NCBI GenBank assembly: GCA_934045075.1
Contig: OW203723.1
Span: forward strand, 20,506,035-20,570,034
DNA from: Yponomeuta sedellus
Lineage: Eukaryota > Arthropoda > Insecta > Lepidoptera > Yponomeutidae
Reading direction: 5' to 3'
Length of the DNA: 64,000 nucleotides
Shown: positions 54,290 to 64,000 of the stretch, piece after piece
How positions within the stretch are numbered: position 1 is the first letter of the stretch
Layout: every line of letters begins with the position of its first letter
The notes under the pieces: generated by a model
Seen by the model: the letters and a program-made list of their open reading frames with translations, nothing else
What the model was told of the DNA's origin: nothing
The model's database searches: none
Made by a program: the position numbers and the translations under genes

Positions 54290-54500
54290 TGGAATGGATG
54301 GAAAATGCCCTTCGGCCGTTTTCGCAACTGCTTTTCGTAACTGGCTGCGAAACAAGAATGTTTATTCCTTTTTCGGAACCAGTTCCGAATCAAGAAAACT
54401 TTTTCTTTAGCCGCAACTAGGCATCCTAATAGTTATGTTTCGCAACCAGTTGCGTCAAAAGATTATTATTCCTTATTCGCAACCGTCTTTGTCTGTTTCA
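54290..54500. repeat. Palindromic CGnAACCAGTTnCG locus B
   Basis: TTCGTAACTGGCTGCGAA near 54335, TTCGGAACCAGTTCCGAA at 54372-54389, CGCAACCAGTTGCG at 54441-54454 and ATTCGCAACCG near 54476, separated by AAGAA/TTATTCCTT-type spacers. Confidence 0.85.
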
Positions 54501-54764
54501 TGACACTATATTTTGTTGATTGGTATTACCAACTTTTCAAAAAGACATAGAAAGCTGGCATACAAAAATTAATAAATACATAGGTCGGAAAACCCAGATA
54601 TAGCTCACTTACTAGACCTGCTGCTTTGATTTAAGAAAAGTCTGTAATTTCCTTCCTTTTTGAATTATTATGTAAGCCTTTGGTTGCGAATAAGGAAATT
54701 AATTTCTCCCATTCAGCCCATCGCAATTCTGTAAGTTTGGGAAGATCGTATATAGAGAACTCAT

Positions 54765-54850
54765 TATTGTACATAAAAATGGATATTACACAGATATTTC
54801 TTAACATACAGACGGCGGACTTATCACTAAAAGTGATTAGACCGCCGAAT
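54765..54850 (-). mobile_element. Family E 3' module
   Basis: ATTACACAGATATTTCTTAA and ACGGCGGACTTATCACTAAA, AGTGATTAGACCGCC. Confidence 0.65.
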
Positions 54851-54889
54851 ATTCTATAATATAACAACATAACCTCACGCCTGTATCCC

Positions 54890-55200
54890 ATAGGGGTAGG
54901 CAGAGACCAAGGACTGTCACTTGCCACGATCCTGACCAGCTTCACCTTTAGAGATCACCTTCGCTTCATCAACGTTCATACGTTTCATGCACGCTCGCCG
55001 GTGCCGAGTACTTTTTATCTTCCCTTTTGCTAAAACATGCCCTATTTGGTCGAAGTATGTCCACCCGGGTCGTCCCTTACCGGCCCTTCCACCCACATTC
55101 GCAATATATATTTGTTTTGTCAATCTTTGTTCCTTCATCCTCTTCATATGTCCAAGCCTACGCAACATTCCTTTCTCGATTCTAGTCACTACATCTTCAT
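54890..55200 (-). pseudogene. LINE reverse transcriptase C-terminal fragment
   Basis: Minus frame: MLRRLGHMKRMKEQRLTKQI, YIANVGGRAGKGRPGWTYFD, STRHRRACMKRMNVDEAKVI. This linker-plus-tail is a very common LINE ORF2 ending in moths. It loses frame at the end, and the RT domain is missing. Confidence 0.85.
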
Positions 55201-55303
55201 TCAGTCCACAACAGTCTCTAATCGGACAATTGTGTATATCTATTTTGGGTAATAATTTGTAACTTTTGGAAAGGATTTATGATATTATCGAATTTCTTCT
55301 CAG

Positions 55304-55585
55304 TAAAATTATTGCATTTAACCCTTATTAGTATGACCGAAAAGCTTATTTTGGTAAGGCTTATTTTTATCCGAATCCTTACAATCAAATTACACGATTG
55401 CTCAATTGCACATTAGAAGGAGTAGTTTAATCTGTGGTATGGGGTAAAATTATTGCATTTAACCCTTATTAGTATGACCGAAAAGCTTATTTTGGTAAGG
55501 CTTATTTTTATCCGAATCCTTACAATCAAATTACACGATTGCTCAATTGCACATTAGAAGGAGTAGTTTAATCTGTGGTATGGGG
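55304..55585. repeat. Perfect 141-bp tandem duplication
   Basis: TAAAATTATTGCATTTAACC through TCTGTGGTATGGGG occurs at 55304-55444 and 55445-55585 with no difference seen. Confidence 0.97.
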
Positions 55586-55646
55586 CACAGAAATTTAAAT
55601 CTAATAGCCAGATTATCGCATACTTATTACATCTACCCCTACCTAC

Positions 55647-55740
55647 CCTTGTAAAGTGAGAGGATTCCCGGCAACCAACCGCACTGCCGCCATAGGCTTC
55701 ATCCCTGTTTGCCACATTTCTGATTCACCACACTTATTTT
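55647..55740 (-). CDS. Weak candidate exon, unidentified
   Basis: Between CTGACTCCAG and GTAGGT on minus, an open frame reads KCGESEMWQTGMKPMAAVRL then VAGNPLTLQ. It is open throughout and protein-like, but has no recognised family and could be an old repeat. Confidence 0.2.
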
Positions 55741-55987
55741 CTGGAGTCAGTTGGAAAATTTGCAACAATTAAGATGTAAAAGTTTTCACTCTTGTGTCTC
55801 AAGACCGCACCAAAAACCATTTTTTTTTAAATTAACGAATTATTACAAAAACACGATAAAATATTACAAAATGATCAGACTTTTAGTTACGAAATAAAAG
55901 TAATTTTCAATGAAATAATAATTATAACAATATCACATACTTGTAATGCTGTTAAAGCATTTCAAAATTACGGTGGAACAAATAATA

Positions 55988-57050
55988 ATGTCAGAGGCCT
56001 TATGGGCGGCTTGATAACTTCTAACAGTAAGGCCCGCAACTGTCTTACAATCCTTTTTTTTTTAATTACGGGTATCACCGGCTCGGGGAAGCACAGTGGT
56101 TGTGTCGGACTCCCCGCCCTGAAAAGGGCGGTATACCGACTAAAACTCCTGGGGTGTTCCTCTGCACCGCAAAGGACGGGGCCACGGGGACACTTACGCA
56201 CACTTCCGCGACCCCGTCTGTGGGCGCCCTTTCGGGCACTCCTTCTGCGGCGTCCCGGCCCCGCCCGCAGGAACAGGGCGAGGGAACGCCGCATCTCTTC
56301 GTTGGAGCGCATAGTTCTTACGCACTTGGCCCCCACACGCCCCAACGCGCCGCCTCTCCATCCCATTGTTGTGTGGTCCAATGGGATTAGAGGAGGGCGG
56401 CGCACCTTCTCGTTGGGGCGCATGGGGGCCAATGTGCTGTTGGCCCCCACACGCCCCACACGCGGGGACCGTCGCGTCGCTCACTTGCGCCTCTCTGAAA
56501 GCAGAGAAGGTGGAGAGCGACCGCGCGGGCCCCCTCCGTGCCAGAAGGCACCCTCGGAACACGCAAGGGCGCCCTCCGGCCCACCGTAATGGAGGCGGAG
56601 GGTCCCCCGACCCTCCGCGACCCGGCGGCCACTCTGGTCCGACTGGTAAGAGGCGCGCGCGCTTTCGCGCAGCGGCGCCCCCCCAGTCGGTCCTTGAGTC
56701 GGTTGGTCGCCTGGGTCCCGCTCCACAAAGTGAAACAGGGCCCACGCGACCCCTCCCGCCAGATTTTTCGCCGCTGGCCAGCAAGATCCCATAAAGAGAA
56801 ATTACTGACCAGCGCCCAGGGTGCACCGGCCCTTGCCACTTACCCTTCCCACTGGTTCATGATGAATCAGTAGGAACGGAAGCGGAAGGGCACACGGGGA
56901 GGTAATCTGGCATCGCACCCCTACTGTCTTAGAATCCTGCACCAACATGGACTTGGCCCCCGTGGTCGAGTGCGGCCTAACCTTCCTCCGATGCAGGAAG
57001 GGACCCGTGCCCCAGCAGTGGGGACATACAAAGGTTAATATATTAACCTA
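55988..57050 (+). mobile_element. Family B element split by a retroelement
   Basis: The left part ends at 56054 (GTCAGAGGCCTTATGGGCGG ... CTTACAATCCT). The right part resumes at 56923 and ends CCCAGCAGTGGGGACATACA. Confidence 0.9.
56055..56922 (-). mobile_element. GC-rich 868-bp non-LTR insertion inside family B
   Basis: A T-run at the left end (an A tail on minus) and a 16-bp target duplication, ACTGTCTTACAATCCT at 56039-56054 and ACTGTCTTAGAATCCT at 56923-56938, with one mismatch. The composition is far more GC-rich than the rest of the window; open frames in several phases (up to 210 codons) follow from that. Internal echoes: GGGGCGCATGGGGGCCAATG and GGAGCGCATAGTTC. The family is unidentified; a 5'-truncated LINE is likely. 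Confidence 0.85.
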
Positions 57051-57224
57051 CTTTTTCCGATTGGAGATTGTCGTAGTTGATATTACAAATTGCCTATCTG
57101 GGTGTATTTTTATGTTTGTGCCATATGCATGGTTACTATAGCACAGTTTATTCTAGTTGGGACAAGGAAAATTTGTTTAACAAGTCACAAGTACACTAAG
57201 TTACGCTAATGTCTGCTCTATAGC

Positions 57225-57370
57225 TATATTCTTTTGTTGCAGTAACCGGTGCTGAGGATTATTTTAAAAACCTATTTAGGGGCTAAAAATTCCGCCCATG
57301 CCGGGACTCGAACCCGCGACCTCTGGTTAACCATACCAGCGCTCTCCGCCGACTGAGCTAATGGGCATAG
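57225..57370 (-). mobile_element. Family A fragment
   Basis: ACCTATTTAGGGGCTAAAAA, GGGACTCGAACCCGCGACCT, ACTGAGCTAATGGGC. Confidence 0.85.
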
Positions 57371-57654
57371 GCAAGTGTACTATAGCTGTTTGTTTTCTGT
57401 AATAAAATAAAGTAGGTATAAAAAGTGTGACTAATTGGGAACAATAGCAACTAAAACGAGCCCTAAAATCATATTCACCCTCGTCACGGCTTGCTGCAAA
57501 TGACAACGCGTTCGTCTGGAACATATCCGAGATGAGATTTTTAAATACTGATCTGTGAAGCGGCGTTAGTGCAAGGGTGGGTCTGAAGTTGTGGTTAGTC
57601 TGAACATATACAATATAAATATATATGCAGGCTTATTGAGAGATTCGAGATCTG

Positions 57655-57867
57655 ATGAATTTTAGATTAGAAGTCTTTATTGCACATCATCATCGTCCAC
57701 ATACTACTGTGGAATCGTACAGCAGACATTAACTTTGACGTTGAGGCATCTTTGTCTTGCAGAAGAGAGCGATCAGATTCATTGATAAGCTATTTAAGAT
57801 AGATAAGTTAAAAATATTCTTTATTGTAAAATAGAGCACATAATTGTAAAACATGTAAAGTTGGCGG

Positions 57868-57950
<83 letters not shown>
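57655..57950 (-). mobile_element. Family E fragment with an AT microsatellite
   Basis: AGTCTTTATTGCACATCATC and AGATAGATAAGTTAAAAATA/TTCTTTATTG on plus. The TA run is 57868-57949; its YIYI open frames are artefacts. Confidence 0.7.
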
Positions 57951-57951
<1 letters not shown>

Positions 57952-57989
57952 TCTGTACAAGCAGCCTCAATGTTTTTACACCCGTGGTT

Positions 57990-58125
57990 TGCGTCGCGTA
58001 CATGGCTCCAATAATCTACATGAATTAGATTAGAAAACATCATTGGTACATGCTGAGATTTGAATCCACGACCCCCGAATGAGAAGCCGGCTTTCAACCC
58101 CTCCGTTACCACCTGTCCTGATGGT
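57990..58125 (-). mobile_element. tRNA-like SINE head
   Basis: Minus: GGTGGTAACGGAGGGGTTGA, GGTCGTGGATTCAAATCTCA, GCATGTACCAATGATG. A related scrap lies at 33270-33340. Confidence 0.6.
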
Positions 58126-58239
58126 GATAATTTTTTGCTTTTTAAATGTCAGCTCAAACTCAAACTAAAACATGAGATTTGTGATAGCAATTAGGATCCA
58201 GATTGCAGCTACAGCTAATTAGACCTCTGGGGCACTCAC

Positions 58240-58310
58240 TTTTTAAAACCTATTTAGAGGGATTTTTTTTAAATTGTCCTTAGCACGGGTTAGTGCATTA
58301 AAAAGAATTT
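58240..58310 (+). mobile_element. Family A tail fragment
   Basis: AAACCTATTTAGAGG and TTGTCCTTAGCACGGGTTAG. Confidence 0.75.
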
Positions 58311-58373
58311 AAACACAACTCTTTACACAAACACAGCCATAAATACTCCCAATCGCTCATACATACTCAGACA

Positions 58374-58406
58374 CATACACACACACATACACACACACAC
58401 ACACAT
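58374..58406. repeat. CA microsatellite
   Basis: ACACATACACACACACATAC then ACACACACACACAC. Confidence 0.9.
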
Positions 58407-58604
58407 AAGTTACATAAAAGGTTTCTTTTTTTCTGCATGTTAAATATTTTTATTTTTTTAAGTTATAAACCATAAAAATGTCCCTGTAATCAGCACAATA
58501 GCACACTAGATTGTACTATGATTATTGTAAAATACCCCTGAGACATGGGCCTAAAACCTAGTTCAGGGGCCAGGATACCATGTTGCCTTAGTCGATATCA
58601 ACAG

Positions 58605-58785
58605 CGGTTAAGCCATACTCCACCACGGGAGCCAAGTCCGGGTTGGCGGAGGATTGTAAGACGGTGGCGGACTTTACTGCCAGAAGTTATCAAGCCGCCC
58701 ATAAGGCCTCCTGACCGCGCCTGTCGTTACTTAACTCACGTTATTGACTCCAATCACTCGGTTCGACTAGGCCACGAGCGCGATG
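58605..58785 (-). mobile_element. Family B element with internal deletion
   Basis: TTAAGCCATACTCCACCACG, CCGGGTTGGCGGAGGATTGT, then a jump to CTGACCGCGCCTGTCG and CTAGGCCACGAGCGC. Confidence 0.85.
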
Positions 58786-58799
58786 AGGACACCACGTTG

Positions 58800-59150
58800 T
58801 CTTAAAAGTGTTTAATATCGAAATAGCTTTTATAATATAATAATTTCTTGTGTTGCTTTTTCTTCAGAAATATACTCATTATCATTAGCATTCGGCCATT
58901 AAAACTGTAACCGATACAGAGAGGCCTGATGAGTAATAATACAAACAGATAATTTATCAAGCTCCGCAGATCATCTGTGTCCGTAATTGAAATTCACAAT
59001 TGCTATGAACATCGGATAATGCAAAGTAAACTTGCATGAGCCGATTCCAAATGATATTTGGACGGTAATTAAAACGTCCATCGGTTGGGTTTCATTATAA
59101 TTAATTATATTGTCTGTTATTTATACGTGTATTCATATACCTCTGAAATT
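58800..59150. other. No gene recognised
   Basis: AT-rich and unique. Confidence 0.35.
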
Positions 59151-59154
59151 ATAA

Positions 59155-59450
59155 TTTTATATTCTTTTTGTGGCACTAACCCGTGCTGAGGACAATTTTA
59201 AAAACCTATTTAAAGGCTAAAATTTCCGCCCATGCCTGGAGTCGAACCCACGACCTCTGGCTAACCGTACCAGCGCTCTCCCAACTGAGCTAATGGGCAA
59301 GTGGTGTCAACGAAATTTTGAACCTCATTACAATATTCTCTGTATTATTTACAGGCGACATCTAGCTGAAGTAATTTGCAGCCCCGAGTACCTACATTGT
59401 TGTTAGGTTTTTCCATCGGAATGATATCGCTGTACCCACATGATTATATT
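59155..59450 (-). mobile_element. Family A element with inner module
   Basis: TGGCACTAACCCGTGCTGAG, reversed core (GCGCTCTCCCAACTGAGC), ATTCTCTGTATTATTTACAG, TCGGAATGATATCGCTGTAC, CCCACATGATTATA. Confidence 0.9.
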
Positions 59451-59710
59451 CTTTTTGTTGCACTAACCCGTGCTGAGGACAATTCTAAAAACCTATTTAG
59501 AGGCTAAAAATGCTGCAAGGGATGCAAATTACTTCCGCCAGATGTCGCTGCCTGTAAAAAGTATAGGGAATATTGTAAACAGGTTCAAAATTTCGCTAAT
59601 GCTGGCACTTGCCCATTACCTCAGTTGGGAGAGCGCTGGTACGGTTAGCCAGGGTTCGCGAGTCCCGGCATGGGCGGATTTTTTAGCTTTAAATAGGTTA
59701 TTAAAATTAT
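59450..59710 (+). mobile_element. Family A element directly adjoining the previous copy
   Basis: TTGCACTAACCCGTGCTGAG (inverted left tail), CGCCAGATGTCGCTGCCTGT, CCTCAGTTGGGAGAGCGCTG, TTTTTTAGCTTTAAATAGG. Confidence 0.9.
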
Positions 59711-59754
59711 AATTTTCTATGTTTGTACATCTACTTCCTTCTCCAGTGCAATGG

Positions 59755-59895
59755 TCCAGTCCATCATAAGGTTGTCCGGAAGAGATCACATTTAGTGATA
59801 AAGCCGCCGTCTGTACTCTTAGTTTAAGAAGTATTTTTGTAATTTCCATTTTTATGTACAATAAGTGTTCTATATCTATCGATCTATCTGTAGTT
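59755..59895 (+). mobile_element. Family E 3' module with TATC tail
   Basis: AAGGTTGTCCGGAAGAGATC, AAGCCGCCGTCTGTACTCTT, GTGTTCTATATCTATCGATC. Confidence 0.85.
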
Positions 59896-59986
59896 ACTTA
59901 TACTACGTGTGCTACTTCCATTTACAAAATGTACTTACATTACTTTAAGGGGCTCCGTGCAGTAACTTTAGTGCAATGGAAAAAAA

Positions 59987-60082
59987 ATCATTCCTACTAT
60001 TATTTTATTTATTTACAGGCACTTATCAAAAGCCATCATTCCTACTATTATTTTATTTATTTACAGGCACTTATCAAAAGCC
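59987..60082 (+). repeat. 48-bp tandem duplication spanning a 3' splice site
   Basis: Two perfect units (59987-60034, 60035-60082): ATCATTCCTACTATTATTTT, ATTTATTTACAG, GCACTTATCAAAAGCC. Each has a pyrimidine-rich tract and an AG. Confidence 0.97.
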
Positions 60083-60192
60083 TCAAACGGCGCAAAGACT
60101 TGCCAATCAGCCTGGCCAATAAGAGGGGAAATGCTGCCAGCGTCCTAGGAACTCTTCCCAACAACGGCAGCAGTCAAGACTTTTTGATATAG
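60067..60192 (+). CDS. Probable 3'-terminal coding exon of an unidentified gene
   Basis: After ATTTATTTACAG, 41 codons and TAG: ALIKSLKRRKDLPISLANKR then GNAASVLGTLPNNGSSQDFL and I. Lysine/arginine-rich start, polar C-terminus, non-repetitive, and codon use looks coding. Phase 0 at the acceptor. No domain is recognised. The alternative acceptor 48 bases upstream stays in frame and would add 16 residues. Upstream exons are not certain; 44592-44684 is one candidate, which would place the astacin gene inside an intron of this gene. Confidence 0.5.
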   Translation, partial: ALIKSLKRRKDLPISLANKRGNAASVLGTLPNNGSSQDFLI

Positions 60193-60374
60193 AAATCGTT
60201 TTGTAAATACGTAATTACTGTTTACTTAATTAGTGATAGTTGATTAATGTAATATTATTGCATTAGTAATTAAATAACAGGCACTTCAATTTATATACAT
60301 ATAGGTTTACCTTCATACTTTTTACAGATCTTTTTTGCAAAAAGTTTAAGACTAATCTTCTAATCATTGATTTT

Positions 60375-60670
60375 AGAAGCCACGGCCGTGAACAGAGTGA
60401 GACACAACCATCCGACAGAGAACCAAAGTTATCGACATAGCTCAGAGAATTAGCGAGCTGAAGTGGCAGTGGGCTGGCAATATCTTGCGAAGAACCGACA
60501 ACCGTTGGAGTAAACGTGTTCTTGAGTGGAGACTGCGACTCGGCAAGCGTAGTGTAGGACGCCCTCCGATCAGGGTGAAATGCGCCATAGCGCCCTGTGA
60601 ACTGAACACAGGGCGCTATGGCGCTCATTAGGAAAGGGCTGTGTCCAGCTGTGGACTACATAATATATAC
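60375..60670 (+). pseudogene. LINE reverse transcriptase C-terminal fragment
   Basis: Frame reads QRTKVIDIAQRISELKWQWA, GNILRRTDNRWSKRVLEWRL, LGKRSVGRPPIR. This is the K..DI..RI..LKWQWAGH segment of an insect LINE ORF2. A hairpin (GCGCCATAGCGCCCTGTG and its inverse, 60587-60625) interrupts it. Tail GTGTCCAGCTGTGGACTAC. Confidence 0.85.
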
Positions 60671-60807
60671 CCTTAAGAAGAAGAAAGACACAAGACACAC
60701 GCCACAATAACAAAACAAACTTAAAACATATAATTACATAACCTACGTTTCTATTACAATTTTTGGAAAGTTTATTTTTGTAACATTTTTAAATGGAATT
60801 ATCCACT

Positions 60808-63074
<2,267 letters not shown>

Positions 63075-63079
63075 ATTTT

Positions 63080-63400
63080 CACACAGAGCGTTTGAAAGCG
63101 TGTTCATAACTAAGCCTTCGTGAAATTGCTGAAAGAGAAATGACCCGACTAAATAACTCCAACCTTTTCACCGAGCAGACATATTAATTTCCTCCAAATC
63201 TCTCTTGCGCACCGAGCTTACCGGAAGTGCTGAATATCTCCCTCCCCTCCGGCCCCGGCGGCAGACTGTTACTTCCGGTTTTCACTTCCGCTTTCTTCGA
63301 ATTTCAGCTGAAAGTGCTGGAGTTTGCGCGAGTTTTATTTGAATTTGACTCGAGTTAGAAGGTCCTGTTCGAAGTGTAGAAATATTAATGCTAATCAGAA
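63080..63400. other. Unique, GC-richer sequence, no gene recognised
   Basis: It contains CCGGCCCCGGCGGCAGACTG and repeated ACTTCCGGTTTTCACTTCCG (ETS-like GGAAGT motifs on minus). Coding status unknown. Confidence 0.3.
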
Positions 63401-63405
63401 TAGAA

Positions 63406-63790
63406 GCGCTCGTGGCCTAGTCGAACGAAGCGCTGGTGGCCTAGTGGAACCGAGTGATTGGAATCAATCACTTGAGCTAAGCAAAAACAGGCGCGGTCAG
63501 GTGCAGGATGGGTGACCGTCCCGTTACTACCGCTAGTGGCATTTTTTCAAGCGTTTCCGTGCTTCGCAAGGCATAATAAGCTGTGGGTACCAGCTGTCAT
63601 GTAATGGCAGTCGTTAAGCCATGTCAGAAGCCTAATGGGCGGCTTGATAACTTCTGACAGTAAGGCCCGCCACTGTTTTACAATCCTCCACCAACCCGGA
63701 ATTGGCCCCCGTGGTGGCGTATGGCCTAACCTTTCTCAAATGCAGGAAGAGACCCGTGCCCCAGCAGTGGAGGCATACAGGGTTGAAATC
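63406..63790 (+). mobile_element. Family B element, near complete, with duplicated start
   Basis: CGCTCGTGGCCTAGTCGAAC and GCGCTGGTGGCCTAGTGGAA in tandem, GGTCAGGTGCAGGATGGGTG, CCCAGCAGTGGAGGCATACA. Confidence 0.9.
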
Positions 63791-63839
63791 GAGAAAAGAA
63801 ATTTGCACTTATCAGATACGGTGGGTGATAAAAAGTAAA

Positions 63840-64000
63840 TATCACTTCAGATTATCATGCCGGAGGTCGTAGGTTCGAATCCCACTGGGAGAGGGGATAA
63901 CGTGTATTTGTACAAATGGACTCAGTTTAGGTATATTTCAATGTTTCCTTGTCTGTTTACCATAGTACAGGGTATCAGGACAAGTGTGGTGTGGGGAAGT
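63840..64000 (+). mobile_element. tRNA-like SINE (family D-related), runs off the right edge
   Basis: GCCGGAGGTCGTAGGTTCGA then ATCCCACTGGG (box B), ACAGGGTATCAGGACAAGTG and GTGTGGGG. Confidence 0.65.

Noticed and set aside
55968..56873. Many overlapping open frames of 90-210 codons
   Set aside because: They lie in the GC-rich insertion, on both strands and in all phases; no domain was recognised, and high GC alone removes stops.
57729..58112. 127-codon minus open frame with a YIYI run
   Set aside because: It is driven by the TA microsatellite and flanking repeat sequence.

Overview
This window looks like a stretch of an insect nuclear genome, most probably a moth or butterfly. It is AT-rich, its genes are split by GT-AG introns, and it is packed with short interspersed elements, Helitron-like elements, MITEs and LINE 3' tails of kinds I associate with Lepidoptera. 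There are no operons or bacterial features, and no CRISPR array. Almost no long open frame is a real gene; the coding content had to be assembled from small exons whose reading phases fit.

Genes. (1) On the minus strand, 14-8815, five exons encode the N-terminal 157 residues of peptidylglycine alpha-hydroxylating monooxygenase (PHM), the copper enzyme of neuropeptide amidation. The gene continues past the left edge. (2) At 18767-18839 (minus) there is an intact tRNA-Val(AAC) gene. (3) On the minus strand, 46415-52177, five exons with matching phases encode a complete 260-residue secreted astacin-type zinc metalloprotease, with signal peptide, aspartate switch, zinc site, Met-turn and four cysteines. 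(4) On the plus strand, 60067-60192 is a likely 3'-terminal coding exon of an unidentified gene. Its 3' splice site is duplicated in tandem. A weaker plus-strand candidate exon lies at 44592-44684, and a weak minus-strand one at 55647-55740.

The rest is repeats. I use local labels: family A (a tRNA-like core between long inverted tails), family B (about 370 bp, with the motif CCCAGCAGTGGGGAC), families C and D (tRNA-like heads), and family E (a 3' module ending in TATC repeats). There are also at least fifteen 3' fragments of non-LTR retrotransposons with no intact reverse transcriptase, four Helitron-like copies, two PIF/Harbinger-type MITEs carrying a broken MADF domain, and several other hairpin or inverted-repeat MITEs. 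Tandem repeats include 47-bp and 58-bp minisatellites, a perfect 141-bp duplication, and a 2.1-kb ATCT/ATCC tract.

Layout: 1-9 kb PHM 5' half with repeat-filled introns; 9-18.7 kb repeats; 18.8 kb tRNA-Val; 19-44 kb repeats with a unique island near 26 kb; 44-52 kb candidate exon and astacin gene; 53-57 kb minisatellites, palindromes, the 141-bp duplication and a GC-rich retroelement insertion; 57-64 kb repeats, the terminal exon and the giant microsatellite. I found no unmistakably new gene system. The most unusual structures are family A, the co-varying palindrome loci, the frame-preserving duplicated splice acceptor, and the MADF-bearing MITEs. PHM and the astacin are not functionally linked by anything seen here.
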